Below the pieces are notes generated by a model. It saw only the letters and a program-made list of their open reading frames with translations. It was not told where the DNA came from and did no database searches. DNA of 64,000 nucleotides from Plotosus lineatus (taxonomy: Eukaryota > Chordata > Actinopteri > Siluriformes > Plotosidae): NCBI GenBank assembly GCA_024760905.1, contig CM045731.1, positions 55,671,001 to 55,735,000 on the forward strand, given 5' to 3'. Position numbers and translations under genes: made by a program. Of this stretch, positions 13,430 through 29,100 are shown piece by piece (the first letter of the stretch is position 1; the number at the start of each line of letters is the position of its first letter).

Positions 13430-15179
13430 GTGGACCACCAATCCCGACACCAGTGTACCAACAATCCCGAAACCAGTCGACCAACTATCCTGACTCCACT
13501 GTACAAACAATCCCGACACCAGTAGACCAGCAAGCCCTTCAACAGTGTCCCAACAAGCCCTACACCAGTGGACCAGCAATCCCGACACCAGTGTACCAAC
13601 AATCCCGACACCGGTGTACCACAACAATCCCTCCACCTGTGTACCAACAATCCCGAAACCAGTAGACCAACAATCCTGACTCCACTGTACAAACAATCCC
13701 TACAACAGTGTCCCAACAAGCCCTACACCAGTGTACAAACAATGCCGACACCAGTGTACCAGCAATCCCGACACCAGTGTACCAGCAATCCCTACAGCAG
13801 TGTACCAACAATCCTGACACCAGTGTACAAACAATACCGACAGCAGTGTCCCAGAAAGCCCTACACCAGTGTACCAGCAATCCCGACACCAGTGTACGAG
13901 CAATTCCTTCACCAGTAGACCAGTAATCATGACTGTTCCAATCCGTCCACCAGTGTCCCAGCAATCCCGACACCAGTGGACCAGCAGGCCCGACACCAGT
14001 GTACCAGCAATCCCGACACCAGTGTACCACCAATCCCGACACCAGTGTACCAACAATCCTTACTCCACTGTACAACAATCCCGACACCAGTGGACCACCA
14101 ATCCCGACACCAGTGTACCAACAATCCCGAAACCAGTAGACCAGCAAGCCCTTCAACAGTGTCCCAACATGCCCTACACCAGTGGACCAGCAATCCCGAC
14201 ACCAGTGTACCAACAATCCCGACACCGGTGTACCACAACAATCCCTCCACCGGTGTACCAACAATCCCGAAACCAGTAGACCAACAATCCTGACTCCACT
14301 GTACAAACAATCCCTACAACAGTGTCCCGACAAGCCCGACACCAGTGGACCAGCAATCTCGACACCAGTGGACCAGCAGGCCCGACACCAGTGTACCAGC
14401 AATCCCGACACCAGTGTACCAGCAATCCCGACAGCAGTGTACCAACAATCCTGACTCCACTGTACAAACAATCCCGACACCAGTGGACCACCAATCCCGA
14501 CACCAGTGTAGAAACAATCCCTACAACAGTGTCCCAACAAGCCCTACACCAGTGTACAAACAATGCCGACACCAGTGTACCAGCAATCCCTACAGCAGTG
14601 TCCGAGCAATCCCGACACCAGTGTACCAACAATCTCGACACCAGTGTACCAGCAATCCCGACAGCAGTGTCCCGACAAGCCCGACACCAGTGTACCAGCA
14701 ATCCCGACAGCAGTGTCCCGACAAGCCCGACACCAGTGGACCAGCAATCTCGACACCAGTGGACCAGCAGGCCCGACAGCAGTGTCCCGACAAGCCCTAC
14801 ACCAGTGTACAAACAATGCCGACACCAGTGGACCAGCAATCTCGACACCAGTGGACCAGAAGGCCCGACACCAGTGTACCAGCAATCCCGACACCAGTGT
14901 ACCAGCAATCTCTACACCAGTGTACCAGCAATCCCGACAGCAGTGTCCCGACAAGCCCGACACCAGTGGACCAGCAATCTCGACACCAGTGGACCAGCAG
15001 GCCCGACACCAGTGTACCAGCAATCCCGACACCAGTGTACCAGCAATTCCGACAGCAGTGTACCAACAATCCTTACTCCACTGTACAAACAATCCCGACA
15101 CCAGTGGACCACCAATCCCGACAGCAGTGTACCAACAATCCTGACTCCACTGTACAAACAATCCCGACACCAGTGGACC

Positions 15180-15830
15180 AGCAATCCCAACAGCAGTGGA
15201 CCAGCAATCCCTACAGCAGTGTACCAGCAAGCTCTACACCAGTGTACCAGCATTCCCGACACCAGTGTACCAGCAATCCCGACACCAGTGTACCAGCAAT
15301 CCCGACAGCAGTGTACCAACAATCCTGACTCCACTGTACAAACAATCCCGACACCAGTGGACCAGCAATCCCAACAGCAGTGGACCAGCAATCCCTACAG
15401 CAGTGTACCAGCAAGCTCTACACCAGTGTACCAGCAATCCCGACACCAGTGTACCAGCAATCCCTACAGCAGTGTACCAACAATCCTGACTCCACTGTAC
15501 AAACAATCCCGACACCAGTGGACCAGCAATCCCAACAGCAGTGGACCAGCAATCCCTACAGCAGTGTACCAGCAAGCTCTACACCAGTGTACCAGCATTC
15601 CCGACACCAGTGTACCAGCAATCCCGACACCAGTGTACCAGCAATCCCGACAGCAGTGTACCAACAATCCTGACTCCACTGTACAAACAATCCCGACACC
15701 AGTGGACCAGCAATCCCAACAGCAGTGGACCAGCAATCCCTACAGCAGTGTACCAGCAAACTCTACACCAGTGTACCAGCAATCCCGACACCAGTGTACC
15801 AGCAATCCCTACAGCAGTGTACCAACAATC
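15180..15830 (+). repeat. 345-bp higher-order repeat, 2 copies
   Basis: Landmarks at 15,211 and 15,556 are exactly 345 bp apart with the same order of 15 variant units as at 6.7-8.3 kb. The last copy again ends in the CAAACTC variant, so that variant marks the 3' end of each small cluster. Confidence 0.88.
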
Positions 15831-17929
15831 CTGACACCAGTGTACAAACAATACCGACAGCAGTGTCCCAGAAAGCCCTACACCAGTGTACCAGCAATCC
15901 CGACACCAGTGTACCAGCAATTCCTTCACCAGTCGACCAGTCATCATGACTGTTCCAATCCGTCCACCAGTGGACCAGCAATCCCGACACCAGTGTCCCA
16001 ACAAGCCCTACACCAGTGTACAAACAATGCCGACACCAGTGGACCAGCAATCCCGACAGCAGTGTCCCGACAATCCCGACACCAGTGTACCAACAATCTC
16101 GACACCAGTGTACCAGCAATCCCGACAGCAGTGTCCCGACAAGCCCGACACCAGTGGACCAGCAATCTCGACACCAGTGGACCAGCAGGCCCGACACCAG
16201 TGTACCAGCAATCCCGACACCAGTGTACCAGCAATCCCGACAGCAGTGTACCAACAATCCTGACTCCACTGTACAAACAATCCCGACACCAGTGTCCCAG
16301 CAAGCCCGACACCAGTGTACCAGCAATCCCTACAGTAGTGTACCAACAATTCCTACACCAGTGTCCCAACAAGCCCTACACCAGTGTACAAACAATGCCG
16401 ACACCAGTGGACCAGCAATCTCGACACCAGTGGACCAGAAGGCCCGACACCAGTGTACCAGCAATCCCGACACCAGTGTACAAACAATACCGACAGCAGT
16501 GTCCCAGAAAGCCCTACACCAGTGTACCAGCAATCCCGACACCAGTGTCCCAGCAAGCCCTACACCAGTGTACCAGCAATCCCGACACCAGTGGACCAGC
16601 AGGCCCGACACCAGTGTACCAGCAATCCCGACAGCAGTGTACCAACAATCCTGACTCCACTGTACAAACAATCCCGACACCAGTGGACCACCAATCCCGA
16701 CACCAGTGTACCAACAATCCCGAAACCAGTCGACCAACTATCCTGACTCCACTGTACAAACAATCCCGACACCAGTAGACCAGCAAGCCCTTCAACAGTG
16801 TCCCAACAAGCCCTACACCAGTGGACCAGCAATCCCGACACCAGTGTACCAACAATCCTGATCCCACTGTACCAACAATCCCTCCACCTGTGTACCAACA
16901 ATCCCGAAACCAGTAGACCAACAATCCTGACTCCACTGTACAAACAATCCCAACAACAGTGTCCCAACAAGCCCTACACCAGTGTACAAACAATGCCGAC
17001 ACCAGTGTACCAGCAATCCCGACAGCAGTGTCCCGACAAGCCCGACACCAGTGGACCAGCAATCTCGACACCAGTGGACCAGCAGGCCCGACACCAGTGG
17101 ACCAGCAATCCCGACACCAGTGTCCCAGAAAGCCCTACACCAGTGTCCCAGCAATCCCGACAGCAGTGTACCAACAATCCTGACACCACTGTATAAACAA
17201 TCCCGACACCAGTGGACCAACAATCCCTACAACAGTGTCCCAACAAGCACTACACCAGTGGACGAGCAATCCCTACACCATTGTCTGAGAAAGCCCGACA
17301 CCAGTGTCCCAGCAATCCCGACAGCAGTGTCCCGACAAGCCCGACACCAGTGTCCCAGCAAGCCCTACACCAGTGTACCAGCAATCCCGACAGCAGTGTC
17401 CCGACAAGCCCGACACCAGTGGACCAGCAATCTCGACACCAGTGTACCAGCAATCCCGACAGCAGTGTCCCAACAATCCTGACTCCACTGTACAAACAAT
17501 CCCGACACCAGTGGACCAGCAATCCCTACAGCAGTGTACCAGCAAGCTCTACACCAGTGTACCAGCAAGCTCTACACCAGTGTACCAGCAATCCCGACAC
17601 CAGTGTACCAGCAATCCCTACAGCAGTGTACCAACAATCCTGACACCAGTGTACAAACAATACCGACAGCAGTGTCCCAGAAAGCCCTACACCAGTGTAC
17701 CAGCAATCCCGACACCAGTGTACCAGCAGATCCTTCACCAGTCGACCAGTAATCATGACTGTTCCAATCCGTCCACCAGTGTCCCAACAATCCCGACACC
17801 AGTGGACCAGCAATCCCAACAGCAGTGTAATCACCAGTGTACCAGCAATCCCGACACCAGTGGACCACCAATCCCGACACCAGTGTACAAACAATCCCGA
17901 AACCAGTCGACCAACTATCCCGACACCAG

Positions 17930-18570
17930 TGTACCAGCAATCCCTACAGCAGTGTACCAGCAAGCTCTACACCAGTGTACCAGCATTCCCGACACCAGTG
18001 TACCAGCAATCCCGACACCAGTGTACCAGCAATCCCGACAGCAGTGTACCAACAATCCTGACTCCACTGTACAAACAATCCCGACACCAGTGGACCAGCA
18101 ATCCCAACAGCAGTGGACCAGCAATCCCTACAGCAGTGTACCAGCAAGCTCTACACCAGTGTACCAGCAATCCCGACACCAGTGTACCAGCAATCCCTAC
18201 AGCAGTGTACCAACAATCCTGACTCCACTGTACAAACAATCCCGACACCAGTGGACCAGCAATCCCAACAGCAGTGGACCAGCAATCCCTACAGCAGTGT
18301 ACCAGCAAGCTCTACACCAGTGTACCAGCATTCCCGACACCAGTGTACCAGCAATCCCGACACCAGTGTACCAGCAATCCCGACAGCAGTGTACCAACAA
18401 TCCTGACTCCACTGTACAAACAATCCCGACACCAGTGGACCAGCAATCCCAACAGCAGTGGACCAGCAATCCCTACAGCAGTGTACCAGCAAACTCTACA
18501 CCAGTGTACCAGCAATCCCGACACCAGTGTACCAGCAATCCCTACAGCAGTGTACCAACAATCCTGACAC
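17930..18570 (+). repeat. 345-bp higher-order repeat, 2 copies
   Basis: Landmarks at 17,944 and 18,289 are 345 bp apart, ending in the CAAACTC-type unit near 18,490. The cluster sits about 2.7 kb from the preceding one and is followed by the same 15-bp register-breaking interrupter at 18,674. Confidence 0.87.
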
Positions 18571-21500
18571 CAGTGTACAAACAATACCGACAGCAGTGTC
18601 CCAGAAAGCCCTACACCAGTGTACCAGCAATCCCGACACCAGTGTACCAGCAATTCCTTCACCAGTCGACCAGTAATCATGACTGTTCCAATCCGTCCAC
18701 CAGTGTCCCAACAATCCCGACACCAGTGGACCAGCAGGCCCGACACCAGTGGACCAGCAATCTCGACACCAGTGTCCCAACAAGCCCTACACCAGTGGAC
18801 CAGCAATCCCGACACCAGTGTACCAACAATCCTGACTCCACTGTACAAACAATCCCGACACCAGTGTACCAGCAAGCCCTTCAACAGTGTCCCAACAAGC
18901 CCTACACCAGTGTCCCAGCAATCCCGACACCAGTGGACCAGCAGGCCCGACACCAGTGTACCAGCAATCCCGACACCAGTGTACCAGCAATCCCGACAGC
19001 AGTGTACCAACAATCCTGACACCAGTGTACAAACAATCCCTACAACAGTGTCCCAACAAGCCCTACACCAGTGTACAAACAATGCCGACACCAGTGTCCC
19101 AGCAATCCCGACAGCAGTGTACCAACAATCCTGACACCACTGTATAAACAATCCCGACACCAGTGGACCAACAATCCCTACAACAGTGTCCCAACAAGCA
19201 CTACACCAGTGGACGAGCAATCCCTACACCATTGTCTGAGAAAGCCCGACACCAGTGTCCCAGCAATCCCGACAGCAGTGTCCCGACAAGCCCGACACCA
19301 GTGTCCCAGCAAGCCCTACACCAGTGTACCAGCAATACCGACACCAGTGGACCAGCAGGCCCGACACCAGTGTACCAGCAATCCCGACAGCAGTGTACCA
19401 ACAATCCTGACTCCACTGTACAAACAATCCCGACACGAGTAGACCACCAATCCCGACACCAGTGTAGAAACAATCCCTACAACAGTGTCCCAACAAGCCC
19501 TACACCAGTGTACAAACAATGCCGACACCAGTGGACCAGCAATCTCGACACCAGTGGACCAGAAGGCCCGACACCAGTGTACCAACAAGCCCTACACCAG
19601 TGGACCAGCAATCCCGACACCAGTGTACCAACAATCCCGACACCGGTGGACCAGCAATCCCGACACCAGTGGACCAGCAGGCCCGACACCAGTGGACCAG
19701 CAGGCCCGACACCAGTGTACCAGCAATCCCGACAGCAGTGTACCAACAATCATGACTCCACTGTCCAAAACAATCCCTACAACAGTGTCCCAACAAGCCC
19801 TACACCAGTGTACAAACAATGCCGACACCAGTGTACCAGCAATCCCGACAGCAGTGTCCCGACAAGCCCGACACCAGTGGACCAGCAATCTCGACACCAG
19901 TGGACCAGCAGGCCCGACACCAGTGTACCAGCAATCCCGACACCAGTGTACCAGCAATCCCGACAGCAGTGTACCAACAATCCTGACTCCACTGTACAAA
20001 CAATCCCGACACCAGTGGACCACCAATCCCGACACCAGTGTACCAACAATCCCGAAACCAGTCGACCAACTATCCTGACTCCACTGTACAAACAATCCCG
20101 ACACCAGTAGACCAGCAAGCCCTTCAACAGTGTCCCAACAAGCCCTACACCAGTGTACCAGCAATCCCGACACCAGTGTACCAGCAATTCCGACAGCAGT
20201 GTACCAACAATCCTTACTCCACTGTACAAACAATCCCGACACCAGTAGACCAACAATCCTGACTCCACTGTACAAACAATCCCTACAACAGTGTCCCAAC
20301 AAGCCCTACACCAGTGTACAAACAATGCCGACACCAGTGTACCAGCAATCCCGACAGCAGTGTCCCGACAAGCCCGACACCAGTGGACCAGCAATCCCAA
20401 CAGCAGTGGACCAGCAATCCCTACAGCAGTGTACCAGCAATCCCGACAGCAGTGTACCAACAATCCTGACACCACTGTACAAACAATCCCGACACCAGTG
20501 GACCAGCAATCCCTACACCAGTGGACCAGCAATCCCGACAGCAGTGTACCAGCAAGCTCTACACCAGTGTACCAGCAATCCCGACACCAGTGTACCAGCA
20601 ATCCCGACACCAGTGTACCAGCAATCCCGACAGCAGTGTACCAACAATCCTGACACCACTGTACAAACAATCCCGACACCAGTGGACCAGCAATCCCGAC
20701 ACCAGTGGACCAGCAATCCCTACAGCAGTGTACCAGCAAGCTCTACACCAGTGTACCAGCAATCCCGACACCAGTGTACCAGCAATCCCTACAGCAGTGT
20801 ACCAACAATCCTGACTCCACTGTACAAACAATCCCGACACCAGTGGACCAGCAATCCCAACAGCAGTGGACCAGCAATCCCTACACCAGTGTACCAGCAA
20901 GCTCTACACCAGTGTACCAGCATTCCCGACACCAGTGTACCAGCAATCCCGACACCAGTGTACCAGCAATCCCGACAGCAGTGTACCAACAATCCTGACT
21001 CCACTGTACAAACAATCCCGACACCAGTGGACCAGCAATCCCAACAGCAGTGGACCAGCAATCCCTACAGCAGTGTACCAGCAAACTCTACACCAGTGTA
21101 CCAGCAATCCCGACACCAGTGTACCAGCAATCCCTACAGCAGTGTACCAACAATCCTGACACCAGTGTACAAACAATACCGACAGCAGTGTCCCAGAAAG
21201 CCCTACACCAGTGTACCAGCAATCCCGACACCAGTGTACCAGCAATTCCTTCACCAGTCGACCAGTAATCATGACTGTTCCAATCCGTCCACCAGTGTCC
21301 CAACAATCCCGACACCAGTGGACCAGCAGGCCCGACACCAGTGTACCAGCAATCCCGACACCAGTGTACCAGCAATCTCGACACCAGTGTACCAGCAATC
21401 CCGACAGCAGTGTCCCGACAAGCCCGACACCAGTGTACCAACAATCTCGACACCAGTGTACCAGCAATCCCGACAGCAGTGTCCCGACAAGCCCGACACC

Positions 21501-23024
21501 AGTGGACCAGCAATCTCGACACCAGTGGACCAGCAGGCCCGACACCAGTGTACCAGCAATCCCGACACCAGTGTACCAGCAATCCCGACACCAGTGTACC
21601 AGCAATCCCGACAGCAGTGTACCAACAATCCTGACTCCACTGAACAAACAATCCCGACACCAGTGGACCACCAATCCCGACACCAGTGTACCAACAATCC
21701 CTCCAGCAGTGTACCAACAATCCTGACTCCACTGTACAAACAATCCCGACACCAGTGGACCAGCAATCCCTACACCAGTGTACCAACAATCCCTACAACA
21801 GTGTCCCAACAATTACTACACCAGTGTACCAGCAATCATGACTGTTCCAATCCCTCCACCAGTGGACCAGCAATCCCGACAGCAGTGTCCCGACAAGCCC
21901 GACACCAGTGGACCAGCAATCTCTACACCAGTGGACCAGCAATCCCGACACCAGTGTACCAGCAATCCCGACACCAGTGTACCAGCAATCCCGACAGCAG
22001 TGTACCAACAATCCCTGACACCAGTGTACCAGCAATCCCGACAGCAGTGTACCAACAATCCCTACACCAGTGTACAAACAATCCTTACACCAGTGTACCA
22101 GCAATCCCGACAGCAGTGTACCAGCAATCCCTACACCAGTGTACCAGCAATCCCGACACCAGTGTACCAACAATCCCGACACCAGTGTACCAACAATCCC
22201 TACACCAGTGTACCCAACAAGCTCCTACACCAGTGTACCAGCAATCCTCGACACCAGTGTACCAGCAATCCCGACAGCAGTGTACCAACAATCCCGACAC
22301 CAGTGTACCAACAATCCCGACACCAGTGGACCAGCAATCCCGACAGCAGTGTACCAGCAATCCCGACACCAGTGTCCCAGCAAGCTCTACACCAGTGTAC
22401 CAGCAATCCCGACACCAGTGTACCAGCAATCCCTACACCAGTGTACCAACAATCCCTACACCAGTGTCCCAACAATCCCGACACCAGTGGACCAGCAATC
22501 CCGACACCAGTGTACCAGCAATCCCTACACCAGTGTCCCAGCAATCCCTACAGTAGTGTACCAGCAAGCTCTACACCAGTGTACCAGCAATCCCGACACC
22601 AGTGTACCAGCAATCCCTACAGCAGTGTACCAGCAATCCCTACAGCAGTGTACCAGCAAGCTCTACACCAGTGTACCAGCAATCCCTACAGCAGTGTACC
22701 AACAATCCCGACACCAGTGTACCAGCAATCCCTACAGCAGTGTCCGAGCAATCCTGACACCAGTGTACCAACAATCTCGACACCAGTGTACCAGCAATCC
22801 CGACAGCAGTGTCCCGACAAGCCCGACACCAGTGGACCAGCAATCTCGACACCAGTGGACCAGCAGGCCCGACACCAGTGGACCAGCAATCTCGACACCA
22901 GTGTCCCAACAAGCCCTACACCAGTGGACCAGCAATCCCGACACCAGTGTACCAACAATCCTGACTCCACTGTACAAACAATCCCGACACCAGTGTACCA
23001 GCAAGCCCTTCAACAGTGTACCAA

Positions 23025-23124
23025 NNNNNNNNNNNNNNNNNNNNNNNNNNNNNNNNNNNNNNNNNNNNNNNNNNNNNNNNNNNNNNNNNNNNNNNNNNNN
23101 NNNNNNNNNNNNNNNNNNNNNNNN
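23025..23124. other. assembly gap (exactly 100 N)
   Basis: A run of exactly 100 N lies inside the tandem array. A round 100 is a common placeholder for a gap of unknown size, so the real distance between the flanks cannot be read from this sequence. The left flank is clean repeat; the right flank begins in repeat with many indels. Confidence 0.99.
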
Positions 23125-26100
23125 TCCCGACACCAGTGTACCAGCAATCCCGACACCAGTGTACCCAGGGGCAATCCCTGACTAGCAGTGGCCACCAACA
23201 ATCCTGACTCCCACTGTACAGCAATCCCGTGACACCAGTGGACCAGCAATCCCAACAGCAGTGGACCAGCAATCCACACCGGCAGTGTACCAGCAAAGCT
23301 CTACACCCAGTGTACCAGCAATCCCGACACCCAGTGTACCCAGCAATCCCTACGGCAGTGTACCAACAATCCTGACACCGGTGTACCACAACAATCCTCG
23401 ACACCAGTGTACCAGCAATCCCTGACTCCACTGTACAAACAATCCGACACCAGTGGACCAGCAATCCCAACAGCAGTGGATAACCAGCAATCCCTACACC
23501 AGTGTACCAGCAAGCTCTGACACCAGTGTACCAGCATTCCCGACACCAGTGTACCAGCAATCCCGACACCAGTGTACCAGCAATCCACGACAGCAGTGTA
23601 CCAAACCAATCCTGACTCCACTGTACAAACAATCCGACACCAGTGGACCAGCAATCCCGATACAGCAGTGGACCAGCAATCCCGACACCAGTGTACCAGC
23701 AAGCCCTACACCCTGAAGTGTACCAGCAATCCCGACACCAGTGTACCAGCAATCCCTACACCAGTGTACCAACAATCCTGACACCCAGTGTACAAACAAT
23801 ACCGTGGCAGTGTCCAGAAAGCCTCTACACCCAGTGTACCCAGCAATCCTGAAACCAGTGTACCAGCAATTCCTTGCCAACCAGTCGACCAGTAATCATG
23901 ACTATTCCAATCAAGTCCACCAATTATCCCAACAATCCCTACACCAGTGGACCAAGCAGGCCCGAGCACTCCAGTGTACCAGCAATCCCGACAGCAGTGT
24001 CCCGACAAGCCCGACACTGCCAGTGTCACCAAGCAAGCCCTACACCAGTGTACCAGCAATCTCGACACCAGTGGACCAGCAGAGCCCGACACCAGTGTAC
24101 CAGCAATCCCGACACCAGTGTACCAGCAATCCTGACCAGCTCCACTGCTTACCGTGTCCCGACACCAGTGGATACCAATCCCGACAGCAGTGGACCAACA
24201 ATCCCGAAACCAGTCGACCAACTATCCTGACTCCACTGTACAAACAATCCTGACACCAGTGGACCAGCAAGCCCTTCAACAGTGTCCCAACAAGCCCTAC
24301 ACCAGTGGACCAGCAATCCCGACACCAGTGCTACCAACAATCCTGACACCAGTGTACAAACAATACCGACAGCGCGGTGTCCCAGAAAGCCCTACACCCA
24401 GTGCTACCAGCAATCCCGACAGCAGTGTACCAGCAATCCTGACACCACTGTATAAAAGCAATCCTGACACCAGTGGACCAACAATCCCTACAACAGTGTC
24501 CCAACAAGCACTACACCAGTGGGCGAGCTAATCCCTACACCATTGTCTGAGAGAAGCCCGACACCAGTGTCCCAGCAATCCCGACAGCAGTGTCGACAAA
24601 GCCCGACACCAGTGTCCCAGCAAGCCCTACACCAGTGTACCAGCAATACCGACAGCAGTGGACCAGCAGGCCCGACACCAGTGTACCAACAATCCCGACA
24701 CCAGTGGACCACCAATCCCGACACCAGTGTACCAACAATCCTGAAACCAGTGCGACCAACTATCTACTGACTCCACTGTACCTAAAACAATCCTGACACC
24801 CAGTAGACCAGCAAGCCCTTCAACGAGTGTCCCAACAAACTCCTGGCACCAGTGGACCAGCAATCCCGACACCAGTGTACCAACAATCCTGACACCGGTG
24901 TACCACAACAATCCCTCCACCTGTGTACCCAACAATCCCAGAAACCAGTAGACCCAACAATCCTGACTCCACTGTACAAACAATCCCTACAACAGTGTCC
25001 CAACAAGCCCTACACCAGTGTACAAACAATGCACGACACCAGTGTGTACTCAGCAATCCCGACACCAGTGTACCGACAATCCCTACACCAGTGTACCAAC
25101 AATCCACCGACACCAGTGTACAAACAATACCGACACCAGTGTCCCTTAGAAAGCCCTACACCAGTGTACCAGCAATCCCGACACCAGTGTCCCAGCAATT
25201 CCTTCACAGCAGTAGACCAACAAATCGCGACTGTTCCAATCCGTCCACCAGTGTCCCAGCAATCCCGACACCAGTGGACCAGCAATCCCGAAGCGCCAGT
25301 GTACCAGCAATCACTGACACCAGTAACACAGCAATCCCGACACCAGTGTACCAACAATCCTGACACCAGTGTACCAACAATCCCGACAGCAGTGGACCTG
25401 ACAAGCCCGACACCAAAGTGTACCAACAATCCCGACACCAGTGTACCAGCAATCCTGCCTTCAAGCAGTGTCCCAACAAGCCACTACACCAGTGGGACCA
25501 GCAATCTCGACACCAGTTGTACCAACAATCCCGACAGCGGTGTACCACAACAATCCCGACTCCACTGTACCAACAATCCTGACACCAGTAGACCAACAAT
25601 CCATGACTCCAGTGTACCAGCAATCCCTACAACAGTGTACCACAAGCCCTGACACCAGTGGTACCAGCAATCCCTACAGCAGTGTACCAACCAAATGCGA
25701 CGCAGTGTGGCCAGCAATCCTGACACCAGTGTACCCAGCAATCCCGACCGCAGTGTACCAACAATCCTGACTCCGCTGTACCAAACAATCCCGACACCAG
25801 TGGACCACCAATCATGATCGTTCCGATCTGTCCACCAGTGTCCCAACAATCCCTGACACCAGTGGGTACCAACAAGCCCGACACCAGTGTACACAGCAAT
25901 CCACGACACCCAGTGTACCAGCAATCCCTACAGCAGTGTGTACTCAACAATCCCGACTCCAGTGTACCAACAATCCCGAGCACCAGTGTACCAGCAATCC
26001 CGACAGTGTCCCGACAAGCCCGACGCAGTGTACCAGCAATCCCGACACCAGTGTCGACCAACAATCCTGACACCAGTGTACCACAGCAATCCCGACAACA

Positions 26101-29100
26101 GTGTCCCAGCAGGCTTCCGACACCCAGTGTACCAGCAATCCGACGCAGTGTCGGCCCTACGCAGTGTCAGCAATCCCGACAGGTACCAGTGTACCAGCAA
26201 TCCTGACACAGCAGTGTATAAACAATCCCGACACCAGTGGACCAAAGCAATCCCTACAACAGTGTCCCAACAGGCTCCGACACGCCAGTGTGTGTACAAT
26301 GACAATCCTGACACCATTGTCTGAAGCCCGACGCAGTGTCAGCAATCCCGACTCCAGTGTCGACAAGTGACACCAGTGTCAGCAAACCCTACACCAGTAT
26401 TGCCAGCAATACGACACCCAGTGGACCAGCGAGCTGACACAGTGTACCGCAATCCATTTGACACCAGTGGACTGTTAATCCTGCCAGCAGTGTACCAGCA
26501 ATCCCGAGCAATGAACCAGCAAGCCCTTCAACGGTGTCCCAACATGCCCGACACCAGTGGACTCAGCAATCCCGACACCAGTGTACCAACAATCCCGACA
26601 CCAGTGTACACAGCAATCCGGACACCAGTGTACCAACAATCCTGACACCACTGTACCAACAATCCTGACACCAGTGGACCAGCAAATCCCTACAGCAGTG
26701 TCCCAACAAGCCCTACACCAGTGTACCAGCAATGCCTCTACACCAGTGTACCTTAATCCCACGACAGTGTCGACAATCCCGACACCCAGTGTACCAGCAA
26801 TCCCTACAGCAGTAAAAATACCAACAATCCTGACTCCACTGTACAAACAACCTGAGCACCAGTGGACCAGCAATCCCGACAGTGTCGACAAGCCCGACTT
26901 AGTGGACCAGCAATCTCGACACCAGTGTACCAGCATTCCCGACACCAGTGTACCAGCAATCCCGACACCAGTGTACCAGCAAAGTCCGACACCAGTGTAC
27001 CAACAATCCTGAGCTCCACTGCTACAAACAATCCCGACACCAGTGGACCAGCAATCCCGTAACAGTGTCACAACAAGCCCTACACCCAGTGGACCAGCAA
27101 TCCCTACACCAGTGTACTCAGCAAACTCCTACACCAGTGTACCACAACGCAATCCCGACACCAGTGTATACCAACAATCCCTACACCAGTGTACTCACCA
27201 ATCCTGGACTCCACTGTACAAACAATCCCGACAAAGTGTCCCCTTAAGCCCCTACACCAGTGTACAAACAATGCCCGTGCCAGTGTACCCAGCAATCCCG
27301 ACACCAGTGTACCCAGCAAACCCTACACCAGTGGACCAGCAATCCCGGACACCAGTGTACCAGCAATCCCTACACCAGTGTACCAGCAATCCCCTGACAC
27401 CAGTGTACCAACAATCCCGACACCAGTGTACCAGCAATCCCCTCACCCAGTGTACAAACAATGCCGACACCAGTGGACAGCAATCTCGACACCCAGTGGA
27501 CCAGAAGGCCCGACGCAGTGTACCAGCAATCCCGACACCAGTGTACCAGCAATCCCTACACCAGTGTACCAATCAATCACAGACACCAGTGTACCAGCAA
27601 TACCCGACACCAGTGTACCGAAGCAATCCTGACAGCAGTGTACCAGCAATCCTGACGACGCGGTGTACCAACAATTCCTGACACCAGTGGGACCACCAAT
27701 CATGACACCCGTGTACCAACAATCCGTCCACCAGTGTACCAGCAATACCGACACCAGTGGACCAGCAGGCCCGACACCCAGTGTACCACCAATCCTCTGA
27801 CACCAATTAACTACCAACAATCCTCGAAACCAGTAGGACCAGCAAGCCCGGCCTTCAGCAGTGTCCCAACATGCCCGACACCCGTGGACCAGCAATCCCG
27901 ACGCCAGTGTACCCAGCAATCCCACGACACCGGTGTACCACAACAATCCCTGGCTCACGGTGTACCAACAATCCCGAAACCAGAAGACCAACAATCCTGA
28001 CTCACTGTACAAACAATCCGCTTCGGCAGTGTCTCCCAACAAGCCCCTACACGCAGTGGACGCCAAATCCCACGACATAAGGTGTACCAACAATCCTGAC
28101 GCCAGTGTACCAAACAATACCGACAGCAGTGTCCCAGAAAGCCCTACACCAGTGTCCCAGCAATCCCGACAGCAGTGTACCAACAATCCTGACACCCACT
28201 GTATAAACAATCCCGACCACCAGTGGACCATAAACAATCCTGACACGACAGTGGACCAGCAATCTCTACACCAGTGTCCGAGCAAGCACTCACACCAGTG
28301 GACGAGCAATCCCTACACCATTGTCTGAGCAAGCCCGACAGCAGTGTGATAGCAATCCCGACAGCAGTGTCGACCGGCAAGCCCGACGCCAGTGTCCCAG
28401 CAGGCCCTACGCCCAGTGTACCAGCAATACCGACACCAGTGGACCAGCAGGCCCGACACCGAGTGTACGCGTCCGACACCAGTGGACCGCAATCCGACAC
28501 CAGGTAAAAATTCCAACGTCCGAACACCAGTCCCGACTCAACTGTCTGACCACTGTACACCAACAATCTCCGACGCCAGTAAGGGCCAGCGAGCCTTCGG
28601 CAAGGTGTCCCAACCGGCCCTGACACCAGTGGACCGGCAATCCCGACGACGCAGTGTGCCAACAATCCTGACGCATTGGCGCACCACAGCAATCCGAGCA
28701 AGTCGACCACAACTATCCTGGCTCCACCAGTGTACAAACAGTCCCGAAACCAAGTGGACAACCAGTACTGACTTCAAGCAATTGTTCCCAGCAGGCCCTT
28801 ACATGGGTGGACCGGCAAATCAGGCACCAGTGTACCAACAATCCCTGACACGATTGTACCACAACAATCCTCACATAAGTGTACCTCCATGATGAAACCA
28901 AATGAGACCCATTAATCCTGACTTCACTGTTTGAAACTAATCCCTACACGGCAGTGCGTCCCAACAAGCCCTACACCAGTGTCCCGCGTCACGGCAGTGT
29001 ACCGAACAATCTGACACCAGTGTACCAGCAATCCCGACACCAGTGGATACCAATCCCTACAATTTACCTTCCAACCAGCTTTGCAGTGGACCCAGCAATC

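Larger units (their letters stand above)
1..23024 (+). repeat. 23-bp tandem satellite array, left (high-identity) segment
   Basis: Continuous head-to-tail array of a 23-bp unit; a clean copy lies at 370-392. The core reads CGACACCAGTGTACCAG, preceded by CAATCC plus one C. By count the unit is about 39% C, 30% A, 17% G and 13% T, so the strands are strongly asymmetric. Frequent variants start with CAAGCC, CAGGCC or CAATCT, replace CCCGAC with CCTGAC, CCCAAC or CCCTAC, or swap GTGTACC for GTGGACC or GTGTCCC. Nearly every GTGTACC-type unit contains a GTAC tetramer. Most variation is substitution, so the 23-bp register is kept over long stretches. I do not recognise a named satellite family. The array runs off the left edge, so its true start is not visible. 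Confidence 0.97.
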
